Positions 55,814 to 64,000 of a stretch of DNA of 64,000 nt are shown here, in pieces (positions within the stretch are counted from its first letter, which is position 1; every line of letters starts with the position of its first letter). The DNA comes from Luminiphilus syltensis NOR5-1B. Its GTDB lineage: Bacteria; Pseudomonadota; Gammaproteobacteria; Pseudomonadales; Halieaceae. The notes under the pieces were generated by a model. The model was not told the origin of the DNA and made no database searches. It saw only the letters and a list, made by a program, of their open reading frames with translations. Location of the stretch: assembly GCF_000158175.1 (NCBI RefSeq), contig NZ_DS999411.1, forward strand, positions 2,636,714 to 2,700,713. The letters run 5' to 3'. The position numbers and the translations under genes were made by a program.

Positions 55814-56212
55814 TTATTCCTCGTCGTCTTGGGCGGGTTCTACTTCACACAGTAACGGGTGTTGATGTTCTTTGGCACACTGATTCACTTGTGCGGCCTT
55901 GGTCTCCGCGATATCGCGGGGATAGATGCCGCAAACGCCTTTGCCCTGGGTGTGAACCGCGAGCATCACCTGGGTCGCCTTATCCCGATTCATACTGAAG
56001 AAGCGCTCAAGCACCTCGACGACAAACTCCATAGGCGTGTAATCATCGTTGAGCAGAATGACACGATAGAGTGGCGGCCTTTTCAGCTTCGGTTTGGCGG
56101 GCGCAATGGCCACGCCTTCGTCCCGACCAGGGCCGCGCTCCGCGTCGTCTCCGGTCGCCCTGGGGCGAGGGTCCGAGAGCCTCGCGGTCGCAGCGTTATC
56201 GATAGTTTCCAT
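55814..56212 (-). CDS. clpS: ClpA adaptor protein ClpS
   Basis: Adaptor that recognises N-end-rule residues (Leu, Phe, Trp, Tyr) and delivers substrates to ClpA. The 132-residue product has a long flexible acidic N-terminal extension (1-47), then the core: [23 protein letters not shown] with the Asn-Asp pocket residues, [21 protein letters not shown] with the binding His, and [15 protein letters not shown] 56212 gives [12 protein letters not shown]; an open frame reaches 56251. Confidence 0.95.
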   Translation of the reverse strand: METIDNAATARLSDPRPRATGDDAERGPGRDEGVAIAPAKPKLKRPPLYRVILLNDDYTPMEFVVEVLERFFSMNRDKATQVMLAVHTQGKGVCGIYPRDIAETKAAQVNQCAKEHQHPLLCEVEPAQDDEE

Positions 56213-56220
56213 AGCCCCAG

Positions 56221-56226
56221 TATAAT
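56221..56226 (+). promoter_or_regulatory. -10 box of the FAD oxidase gene
   Basis: Perfect TATAAT 41 bases before the GTG start and within the short divergent gap to clpS. The -35 region (about 56196-56201, TTATCG) is a poor match. Confidence 0.45.
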
Positions 56227-56266
56227 TGATGCGCAGCGGATGTGACCGCAATAGGGAGAAAAGACC

Positions 56267-57643
56267 GTGTCTTTGGTAACCGACCTACGACGATTGATCG
56301 GCGACCGCGGTGTCCTCGATGCCGCGGCACTCAGTGAACGCCAGGCCGGCGTATGGCGCTCTGACGCCCTTGAGGCTGCGGCACTGGCGCGCCCCACCTG
56401 CACCGGGGAAGTTTCCCGGATTATGGAATACTGCCATCAACAGGGCATTAGTGTGGTCCCTCAGGGTGGACGGACCGGACTGGTTCATGGTGCCGATGCC
56501 AGCCCGGAGCAGGTTATTCTTTCTCTGGAGCGGATGAACCAAATTGAGAGCATCGATAGCCGTCAGCGGGTTGCCGTCGCGCAGGCCGGCGTCCCGCTGG
56601 AAACCCTGCACACCGCCCTCGAACCCCACGCCTTGCACTTCCCCCTCGACCTCGGCGCACGCGGCAGCGCGACACTCGGTGGGAATGCGGCGACCAACGC
56701 CGGCGGAAACCGCGTGATTCGTTACGGCATGATGCGGGAGTCGGTGCTCGGGCTCGAGGTAGTGCTTGCCGACGGCACAGTGGTAAACGCGCTGAACAGC
56801 CTGATCAAAAATAATGCGGGCTACGACATCAAACAGTGGTTTATTGGCTCAGAGGGCACACTCGGAATCATTACCCGACTGTCGTTGCGACTGCGCGAAG
56901 CGCCCCTGACTCGAGACATGGCATTGGTGGCGATCCCCGATTTCGATGCCGTAATCCGCTTGCTCAAGCATATGGATAGCCAGCTTGGGGGGTCGCTCTC
57001 GGCCTTCGAGGCGATGTGGCCATCCTTCTACCGCCTCATCACCACCCCGCCGGCGCTGGGCCGCCCACCCATCGGGCAGGACTTTCCTTTCTACGTACTC
57101 CTTGAATCCCAGGGCGCCAATCCTGACAGCGATCGCGAACGCCTCCAGCAGGCGCTGGAGTCGGCACTGGAGGCGGGCTTGGTGGTTGACGCCGCAATGA
57201 GTCAGTCAGAGCAGGATTGCGCCGGATTTTGGGCCCTGCGGGATGATGTGGAGCAGGTCTTTGTCAAAGGGGACGCGCTCCTGTTCGATATCGCACTGCC
57301 CATCGGCGAGATGGACCGATACACGACCGAACTGGAGGTCGCGCTTGCGAATGCCCTACCCGAGGCGGATCTATTCGTTTTTGGGCATTTGGGTGACGGC
57401 AACCTCCACCTGGCCATTCGCGTACCTGCCGGCAACGCTGACTCCCTGCGACCGCAGATCGAAGGCCTGGTTTACGACCCGCTGCACGCGTTTAAAGGCT
57501 CTGTATCCGCGGAGCACGGCATTGGTATCGAAAAGAAAAACTATCTGTCGATATCGAGATCACGGGAAGAAATCGATTTGATGCGGGGCTTGAAGCTCGC
57601 CCTCGACCCCACCGGGATTCTCAACCCCGGCAAGATTTTCTGA
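56267..57643 (+). CDS. FAD-linked 2-hydroxyacid oxidase/dehydrogenase (GlcD / D2HGDH family)
   Basis: A 458-residue flavoenzyme of the VAO family with the PP-loop FAD domain ([52 protein letters not shown]) and a C-terminal FAD-oxidase domain ([42 protein letters not shown]). Such enzymes oxidise D-lactate, glycolate or D-2-hydroxyglutarate; the length and the HLGDGNLH motif suit the D-2-hydroxyglutarate dehydrogenase group, but substrate is not decided by sequence. GTG start with AGGGAG 9 bases upstream. Confidence 0.87.
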   Translation: MSLVTDLRRLIGDRGVLDAAALSERQAGVWRSDALEAAALARPTCTGEVSRIMEYCHQQGISVVPQGGRTGLVHGADASPEQVILSLERMNQIESIDSRQRVAVAQAGVPLETLHTALEPHALHFPLDLGARGSATLGGNAATNAGGNRVIRYGMMRESVLGLEVVLADGTVVNALNSLIKNNAGYDIKQWFIGSEGTLGIITRLSLRLREAPLTRDMALVAIPDFDAVIRLLKHMDSQLGGSLSAFEAMWPSFYRLITTPPALGRPPIGQDFPFYVLLESQGANPDSDRERLQQALESALEAGLVVDAAMSQSEQDCAGFWALRDDVEQVFVKGDALLFDIALPIGEMDRYTTELEVALANALPEADLFVFGHLGDGNLHLAIRVPAGNADSLRPQIEGLVYDPLHAFKGSVSAEHGIGIEKKNYLSISRSREEIDLMRGLKLALDPTGILNPGKIF

Positions 57644-57669
57644 CCAATAATTTACTTTATTTCATATAC

Positions 57670-57819
57670 TTGCAGAGGATTACTGAGGTAAAATATAAGG
57701 TTTTTCACTGTCGAGGCGCATCCGCTCGGGGACGATGCACTCCAACTGCGGGGAGAGTAACAATCCCTGAAATTCGCGATAAACCAAAAAAAAGCCCGCG
57801 ACAAAGCGCGGGCTTTTTC
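57670..57819 (+). ncRNA. Candidate small RNA between FAD oxidase and icd
   Basis: In the 194-base gap after the FAD oxidase there is TTGCAG (57670-57675), 18 bases, TATAAG (57694-57699), and then about 110 bases ending in a strong terminator at 57787-57819. The putative transcript has a GCATC/GATGC stem and a CTCC/GGAG hairpin before a short A-rich single-stranded run. No open frame in it looks coding. It could instead be just the 3' end of the oxidase transcript. Confidence 0.3.
57787..57819. terminator. Bidirectional rho-independent terminator (FAD oxidase / icd)
   Basis: Eight A, stem GCCCGCG (57795-57801), loop ACAAAG, CGCGGGC (57808-57814), five T. It can end plus-strand transcripts and, read on the minus strand, icd, whose stop is 18 bases away. 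Confidence 0.93.
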
Positions 57820-57837
57820 TGGTCTTGCGGCGGTGTC

Positions 57838-59091
57838 TTACATCTTCGCGACAATCGCCTTGCCAAACTCAGAGCAGCTCAGCAGCTTCGCATCATCCAT
57901 CAGGCGCTCAAAATCATAGGTTACGGTCTTGTCCTGAATGGCACCGTTCATCCCTTTAATGATCAGGTCGGCGGCTTCATTCCACCCGAGGTGGCGAAGC
58001 ATCATTTCCGCAGAGAGAATCAGCGAACCCGGGTTGACCTTGTCCTGCCCGGCGTATTTCGGTGCCGTGCCGTGGGTGGCTTCAAAAACCCCTATGGTGT
58101 CAGACAGGTTGGCGCCGGGAGCAATGCCAATACCCCCTACCTGCGCCGCGAGGGCATCGGAGAGGTAGTCACCGTTGAGGTTTAGCGTGGCAACTACGCT
58201 GTAATCTCGCGGGCGAGTCAGAATCTGCTGCAGCATGGCATCGGCGATGACATCCTTGATGACAATGTCGCTACCCGTACGCGGATTTTTCATCGTTACC
58301 CAGGGGCCGCCATCGAGAAGCGTGCCACCGAACTCTTCCTGCGCCAGCTCATAACCCCAATCGCGGAAGGCGCCCTCGGTAAACTTCATGATGTTGCCTT
58401 TGTGCACCAGTGTAACCGAAGGCAGATCCTGGTCGATGGCGTATTGGATAGCCTTGCGAACCAGGCGCTTGGTGCCCTCTTCCGATACCGGCTTGATCCC
58501 AATACCCACATTCTCCGGGAATCGAATTTTGGTAGCACCCATTTCGTTGCGCAGGAAATCGACGACTTTTTTGGCTTCTGGAGAATCCGCCTGGTATTCG
58601 ATACCGGCATAAATATCCTCGGAGTTCTCGCGGAAAATGACCATGTCACAGTCTCCGGGGTTCTTCACCGGCGACGGAACCCCCTCAAACCAGCGCACGG
58701 GGCGCTGACAGGTGTAAAGATCAAGTTCCTGGCGCAAAGCCACATTGAGCGAGCGGAAGCCGCCGCCTACCGGCGTGGTCAACGGGCCCTTGATAGCCAC
58801 CGAATAGGTTTTGATGGCATCGAGAGTTTCTTCGGGAAACCAGTCACCGTCGTAGAGCTCGGCCGCTTTTTCGCCGGTATAAATCTCCATCCAGGAGATT
58901 TTCTTGTCGCCGCCGTAGGCTTTGTCAACAGCAGCGTCAACCACATCTATCATCACGGGACTGATGTCGACGCCGATACCATCGCCTTCAATAAACGGGA
59001 TAATGGGATTATCAGGTACAGTGAGGCTGTGGTCAGCATTAACCGTGATGGTCTCGCCCGTTTCCGGTACCTTAATGTGCTTGTAAGCCAT
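57838..59091 (-). CDS. icd: NADP-dependent isocitrate dehydrogenase
   Basis: TCA-cycle enzyme converting isocitrate to 2-oxoglutarate. The 417-residue product is E. coli Icd-like throughout: [20 protein letters not shown], the substrate loop [13 protein letters not shown] containing the serine phosphorylated by AceK in E. coli (Ser113 there), [39 protein letters not shown] and [23 protein letters not shown] 59091 gives [13 protein letters not shown]; the frame is open 372 bases further but antisense to rluE. Divergent from rluE as in E. coli. Confidence 0.97.
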   Translation of the reverse strand: MAYKHIKVPETGETITVNADHSLTVPDNPIIPFIEGDGIGVDISPVMIDVVDAAVDKAYGGDKKISWMEIYTGEKAAELYDGDWFPEETLDAIKTYSVAIKGPLTTPVGGGFRSLNVALRQELDLYTCQRPVRWFEGVPSPVKNPGDCDMVIFRENSEDIYAGIEYQADSPEAKKVVDFLRNEMGATKIRFPENVGIGIKPVSEEGTKRLVRKAIQYAIDQDLPSVTLVHKGNIMKFTEGAFRDWGYELAQEEFGGTLLDGGPWVTMKNPRTGSDIVIKDVIADAMLQQILTRPRDYSVVATLNLNGDYLSDALAAQVGGIGIAPGANLSDTIGVFEATHGTAPKYAGQDKVNPGSLILSAEMMLRHLGWNEAADLIIKGMNGAIQDKTVTYDFERLMDDAKLLSCSEFGKAIVAKM

Positions 59092-59250
59092 GGGTCTTTC
59101 CTTTTTTTGGAGTCCGATAGAATAGGTAGGCTCGGATCGACCGACAGATCCGGGCTCGGCAAACGGGGGAAGCATTCTACGCTGCGTCGAAACCCCGCTT
59201 GAACCGCAAAACGGCGCCAAGTTTACCATTAAACGTGACGGTGATGACCC

Positions 59251-59805
59251 GTGTCTGAGATCATTCTGATCAATAAGCCCTTTCGTGTACTGAGTCAGTT
59301 TACGGATCGAGAGCAAACCAGCCGTGGTCCCAGAAAAACACTCGCAGACTATCTCAGTGCGCCGGGTTTTCGCGTCGCCGGTCGGCTCGATTACGACTCC
59401 GAGGGGCTTTTGCTGCTCACCAATGACGGGGTATTGCAGCAACGCATTGCCAACCCGCGCCACAAGCAGTGGAAAACCTACTGGGTTCAGATCGAGGGAG
59501 CCGTGAATAATGAAATATTGGGACAGTTAATGAAGGGGGTGGAACTCAAGGATGGCCCCACACAACCGTGTAAGGCCACGGCAATCAGTGAGCCTGCGTT
59601 GTGGTCTCGGGATCCCCCAGTGCGTTATCGGCGAAACGTTCCAGACAGTTGGATAGAAATGTCCCTGCGCGAGGGCCGTAATCGTCAGATCCGGCGGATG
59701 ACTGCGGCAGTTGGATTCCCCACCCTGCGGCTGGTTCGTCGTGCTATCGGCCCCTGGCAACTGGACACCCTTCGCCCCGGAGAGCATCGGCGGCTGACTT
59801 TATGA
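59251..59805 (+). CDS. rluE: 23S rRNA pseudouridine synthase (RluE-like)
   Basis: RsuA/RluB/E/F-family pseudouridine synthase, 184 residues, without an S4 domain, as in RluE, which modifies U2457 of 23S rRNA. Motifs: [14 protein letters not shown], catalytic Asp in [27 protein letters not shown] and [21 protein letters not shown]. Order icd (divergent)-rluE-nudJ-mnmA-hflD-purB is the same as in E. coli, which supports the paralog assignment. GTG start at 59251. Confidence 0.92.
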   Translation: MSEIILINKPFRVLSQFTDREQTSRGPRKTLADYLSAPGFRVAGRLDYDSEGLLLLTNDGVLQQRIANPRHKQWKTYWVQIEGAVNNEILGQLMKGVELKDGPTQPCKATAISEPALWSRDPPVRYRRNVPDSWIEMSLREGRNRQIRRMTAAVGFPTLRLVRRAIGPWQLDTLRPGEHRRLTL

Positions 59806-60275
59806 TCGCAACTATTGCCCAGGATTCACCCCGATGGCGACCCAACGCTACCGTCGCCGCCGTCATCGCCGATGGTGATCGATTTCTTCTCGTAGAGGAG
59901 TCTGACCCCAGCACCGGTGCGACCGTGTTCAACCAACCCGCCGGTCACCTCGAGCCGGGCGAGGGGCTGATCGCCGCCGTTGAGCGCGAGGTCCTCGAAG
60001 AAACACGCTGGCACTGCCACGTGTCGAATTATCTGGGCGTCGCCCTGTATACCGGGGGAAATGGCGTCACGTACTTGCGGCACACCTTTGTTGCCACGGC
60101 GTTAACTCATGACCCGACAAAAGCCCTCGATCCGAGTATCATCGCCGTCCATTGGTTTAGCCTCGATGAAATTCGCCACCGGAGTCAGCAACTGCGCAGT
60201 CCGTTGGTGTACAAAGCCATTGAACAGTTCATCAAAGGGCAATGGGCCCCATTATCCTTAGTAGTTGATTTATGA
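59802..60275 (+). CDS. nudJ: Nudix hydrolase NudJ-like (HMP-PP / phosphatase NudJ)
   Basis: A 157-residue Nudix protein matching NudJ by sequence and position. The Nudix box is [20 protein letters not shown] followed by TRWH: the metal-binding REVxEE core is intact but the usual Gly after EEx is Arg. N-terminal [20 protein letters not shown] and FNQPAGHLE are conserved. E. coli NudJ hydrolyses HMP-pyrophosphate and other diphosphates. The ATG overlaps the rluE stop by 4 bases and the mnmA start by 4. Confidence 0.92.
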   Translation: MIATIAQDSPRWRPNATVAAVIADGDRFLLVEESDPSTGATVFNQPAGHLEPGEGLIAAVEREVLEETRWHCHVSNYLGVALYTGGNGVTYLRHTFVATALTHDPTKALDPSIIAVHWFSLDEIRHRSQQLRSPLVYKAIEQFIKGQWAPLSLVVDL

Positions 60276-61363
60276 GTCTGAACGCAAATACCAAAGTCAT
60301 CGTCGGAATGTCCGGAGGTGTTGACTCGTCGGTGTCGGCACTGCTGCTGCGTGATGCAGGGTATCGCGTGGAGGGGCTGTTCATGAAAAACTGGGAAGAG
60401 GATGACGGGACTGAGTACTGCACGGCAAAAGAGGATCTCGCCGATGCCAGCTCAGTTGCTGACCGGTTGGGCATTCCACTTCACGAGGCCAACTTCGCCG
60501 CAGAATACTGGGATAATGTCTTCGAGCACTTTCTCAGCGAGTATCGCGCCGGTCGCACACCCAATCCCGATATCTTGTGTAACCGCGAGATAAAGTTCCG
60601 CGCCTTCATCGATTATGCAACCCTGCTCGGCGCCGACTGCATTGCCACCGGGCATTATGTTCGCCGGGGCCATTTCGAATCGAAAGCCACACTACTCAAG
60701 GGGCTGGATACCAACAAGGACCAAAGTTACTTTTTGCATCAGGTGGGTAACGTTGAATTGGGTCGCACCCTGTTTCCTGTCGGCGAAATTGATAAGCCCC
60801 GTGTTCGCCAACTCGCGGAGGAAAACCAGCTTGTCACCGCGAAAAAAAAGGATTCCACCGGCATCTGCTTTATCGGTGAGCGTCGATTCAAAGATTTCCT
60901 CCGCCAATATCTACCCGCACAACCCGGGAATATCGAGGATCTCGATGGACGAACCATTGGCCAGCATATCGGTCTCATGTATCACACCATAGGTCAGCGG
61001 CAGGGGTTGGGCATAGGCGGATTGGCCGACCACGATGAGGCGCCGTGGTACGTCGTCGGTAAGGATCTCGACCGAAATGTACTGCTGGTCGCCCAGGGGA
61101 ATGATCACCCCGCGCTGTTTTCCTCGCGCTTGCTTACCGGAGACATTTTCTGGATCTCCGGGGAGCCCCCGGCTCCCTCGGTGCAGCTGTCGGCAAAAAT
61201 ACGCTATCGGCAGCCCGATCAGGATTGCCACCTGGTCGCCATCGACGGCGGCTTCGAGGTTGTTTTCGATACACCGCAGCGCGCGGTAACACCCGGACAA
61301 TCCGTCGTTTTTTATGATGGCGAATGCTGCCTTGGCGGTGGCGTTATCGAGGACTCGCTGTAG
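60272..61363 (+). CDS. mnmA: tRNA-specific 2-thiouridylase MnmA
   Basis: Thiolates U34 in tRNAs for Lys, Glu and Gln. The 363-residue product has the PP-loop [24 protein letters not shown], the catalytic Cys in [12 protein letters not shown], the persulfide Cys in [13 protein letters not shown], and a C-terminal beta-barrel. Overlaps nudJ by 4 bases; its TAG overlaps the hflD GTG (TAGTG). Confidence 0.97.
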   Translation: MSLNANTKVIVGMSGGVDSSVSALLLRDAGYRVEGLFMKNWEEDDGTEYCTAKEDLADASSVADRLGIPLHEANFAAEYWDNVFEHFLSEYRAGRTPNPDILCNREIKFRAFIDYATLLGADCIATGHYVRRGHFESKATLLKGLDTNKDQSYFLHQVGNVELGRTLFPVGEIDKPRVRQLAEENQLVTAKKKDSTGICFIGERRFKDFLRQYLPAQPGNIEDLDGRTIGQHIGLMYHTIGQRQGLGIGGLADHDEAPWYVVGKDLDRNVLLVAQGNDHPALFSSRLLTGDIFWISGEPPAPSVQLSAKIRYRQPDQDCHLVAIDGGFEVVFDTPQRAVTPGQSVVFYDGECCLGGGVIEDSL

Positions 61364-61998
61364 TGGCCCATACCCCTCTGGAAGATCAGACCATAGCGCT
61401 CGCCGGTGTGGCCCAGGCCGCGCGTATCGTCGACCAGTGCTCGCGCAGTGGCAGCTACCCCACTGCGTTTCTCGAAGCATCAATCCATTCGCTATTCAGT
61501 TTCGACACCCCATCCGTCGCTGCGGTATACGGCAACCTGCAAGGGGTGAAACTGGGGTTGCAGACGCTCAGTGCTGGCCTTGGAACGGACAATAGCCATC
61601 AAACCGTTACCACCATGCGCTATCTGTTCGCCATCCTGCATCTCTCCAGACAGTTTGAGAAGCGCCCAGAAATGCAGCAGATCATCCATACACGTCTCCA
61701 GCACGCCCAATACAAGGCCAATCATTTCTCCAATGATATCAATGGTATATGTCATAATATATCAGCGGTTTATCAAGATACTCTGAGCACGCTTTCGTTT
61801 CGGATCAAAGTCACGGGGAGCGCGCAGCACCTACAGAATGAGGCCAATGCGGACATCATCAGAGCATTGCTGCTTGCCGGTGTCCGCTCCGCCTATCTGT
61901 GGCGGCAACTGGGTGGCCGCCGCTGGAAGCTCGCCCTGCAACGCGGCCAGCTCCGCGATACGGCCCATCAACTGTCACGGGATATGGGCCTTGATTAA
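61363..61998 (+). CDS. hflD: High-frequency lysogenization protein HflD homolog
   Basis: Helical peripheral membrane protein of 211 residues; in E. coli HflD affects lambda CII stability and the gene always accompanies mnmA and purB. Visible: EDQTIALAGVAQAARIVDQ, EASIHSLFSFDTPSVAAVYG, and RIKVTGSAQHLQNEANADIIRALLLAGVRSA with WRQLGGRRWKL. The GTG at 61363 overlaps the mnmA stop; a frame open to 61324 is not needed. The cellular role outside E. coli is not known. Confidence 0.94.
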   Translation: MAHTPLEDQTIALAGVAQAARIVDQCSRSGSYPTAFLEASIHSLFSFDTPSVAAVYGNLQGVKLGLQTLSAGLGTDNSHQTVTTMRYLFAILHLSRQFEKRPEMQQIIHTRLQHAQYKANHFSNDINGICHNISAVYQDTLSTLSFRIKVTGSAQHLQNEANADIIRALLLAGVRSAYLWRQLGGRRWKLALQRGQLRDTAHQLSRDMGLD

Positions 61999-63423
<1,425 letters not shown>

Positions 63424-63435
63424 GCGAGTCGTGTC

Positions 63436-64000
63436 GTGACCATCAGTCTTGATACGGAGCGCTTTCTAAAGCACTACTGGCAAAAGCACCCCCTGGTTAT
63501 TCGACAGGCCGTTCCTGACTTTACGCCGCCAATCGATGCCGACCATCTTGCGGGGCTCGCTCTTGAGCCCGATGTTCAAAGCCGGATCGTCAGCTGTGAT
63601 CGGGGTCATTGGGAAGTGCAACACGGCCCTTTTTCCGAAGCCGACTTTGATCGTGATGACCAATGGAGTCTATTGGTTCAGGGGGTAGATCGTTTACTAC
63701 CCGAAGTGGCGGCCTTACAGCGCGCTGTCGACTTCCTGCCCTCCTGGCGCTTTGATGACGTGATGATCAGCTATGCCAGTGAGGGCGGCAGCGTGGGGCC
63801 TCATTTTGATCGCTACGATGTATTTCTTCTTCAGGGCGAGGGTGAGCGCGAATGGCGAATCGGGCAGCGCTGCGATCACACCACAGCGACCCACAATTAC
63901 GATGAACTACTGCTACTCGACGATTTCGAGCATCGTGAGACCCATCTGCTGCAGACCGGCGATGCGCTGTATATACCGCCGGGAATCGCTCATTGGGGCA
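63436..64000 (+). CDS. roxA: Ribosomal protein L16 arginine hydroxylase (RoxA/YcfD cupin), 5' part
   Basis: 2-oxoglutarate/Fe(II) oxygenase of the JmjC-like cupin-4 family that hydroxylates an arginine of L16 in E. coli. The first 188 residues are in the window; the 3' end is cut off. Matches to YcfD: FLKHYWQKHPLVIRQA, DADHLAGLALEPDVQSRIV, WEVQHGPFSEADF, WSLLVQGVDRLLPE, the iron motif HFDRYD in GSVGPHFDRYDVFLLQGEG, and GDALYIPPGIAHWG. GTG 63436 is the only standard start after the purB stop. The purB-roxA pairing is known in pseudomonads. Confidence 0.93.
   Translation, partial: MTISLDTERFLKHYWQKHPLVIRQAVPDFTPPIDADHLAGLALEPDVQSRIVSCDRGHWEVQHGPFSEADFDRDDQWSLLVQGVDRLLPEVAALQRAVDFLPSWRFDDVMISYASEGGSVGPHFDRYDVFLLQGEGEREWRIGQRCDHTTATHNYDELLLLDDFEHRETHLLQTGDALYIPPGIAHWG

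Noticed and set aside
58402-59202. 266-codon open frame antisense to icd
   Set aside because: icd is unambiguous in the same bases; the antisense product has no recognisable features and arises from codon bias.

Overview
The window is a dense stretch of chromosome from a free-living gammaproteobacterium, probably a marine Pseudomonas/Cellvibrio-like relative. The evidence is gene order and gene type. There is an algU/rpoE-rseA-rseB-rseC-mucD block running into lepA-lepB-rnc-era-recO-acpS, followed by cysM-relA-mazG, and an AlgP-like histone H1 mimic. A RluE-NudJ-MnmA-HflD-PurB-RoxA block follows icd, as in enterobacteria and pseudomonads. I see no prophage, transposon, CRISPR array, rRNA or tRNA gene. 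The assignment to a lineage is inference; no 16S gene is present.

Layout. 1-6.4 kb: envelope stress (3' end of the sigma-E gene, RseA, RseB, RseC, MucD protease), LepA, signal peptidase I. 6.4-13.6 kb: RNase III, Era, RecO, AcpS, CysM, RelA, MazG. 13.6-20.9 kb: adenylate kinase, histone-like protein, MobA-like protein, TsaB, UppP, M18 aminopeptidase, TrpRS, PurC. 20.9-30.0 kb: a more accessory stretch with a DUF442-type protein, an unknown protein, a b561/c' cytochrome pair, an omega-aminotransferase, a large acyl-CoA dehydrogenase, an aldehyde dehydrogenase and glycerol kinase. 29.7-33.6 kb: a zinc-ribbon microprotein, a GT4 glycosyltransferase, GabD and PspF. 33.6-35.6 kb: a phage-shock (Psp) operon behind a near-consensus sigma-54 promoter. 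35.9-39.9 kb: UspE-like protein, polyphosphate kinase, DUF808 membrane protein. 39.9-40.9 kb: an AT-richer, gene-poor gap with long G and C homopolymers. 40.9-53.5 kb: Prc protease, CysG, SerRS, CrcB, RarA, LolA, FtsK (minus strand) and TrxB, Aat, Bpt, InfA (plus strand). 53.5-64 kb: ClpA/ClpS, an FAD-linked oxidase, Icd, then the RluE-NudJ-MnmA-HflD-PurB-RoxA run, the last gene being cut by the window edge.

Functional themes. Several neighbouring systems deal with envelope and protein quality control: sigma-E signalling (RseA/RseB/MucD), Psp, Prc, LolA, and the N-end-rule set Aat + Bpt + ClpS + ClpA, which lies within about 4.5 kb and would form a complete pathway. RelA, MazG, Ppk and Usp point to nutrient-stress signalling.

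Most noteworthy observations: (1) purC carries two compensating single-base frameshifts in T runs that scramble about 31 residues; (2) the first gene of the psp operon encodes a 59-residue two-helix membrane microprotein I cannot assign to PspD or PspG; (3) aat has no usable ATG/GTG/TTG at its conserved N-terminus and appears to start at ATA behind a good Shine-Dalgarno sequence, the usual ATGA overlap with trxB being changed to ATAA; (4) a G9 and a C11 tract and a 16-bp perfect palindrome lie in the 660-bp gap before prc; (5) a possible small RNA lies between the FAD oxidase and icd. I found no clearly novel multi-gene system; the Psp microprotein is the best candidate for something undescribed.
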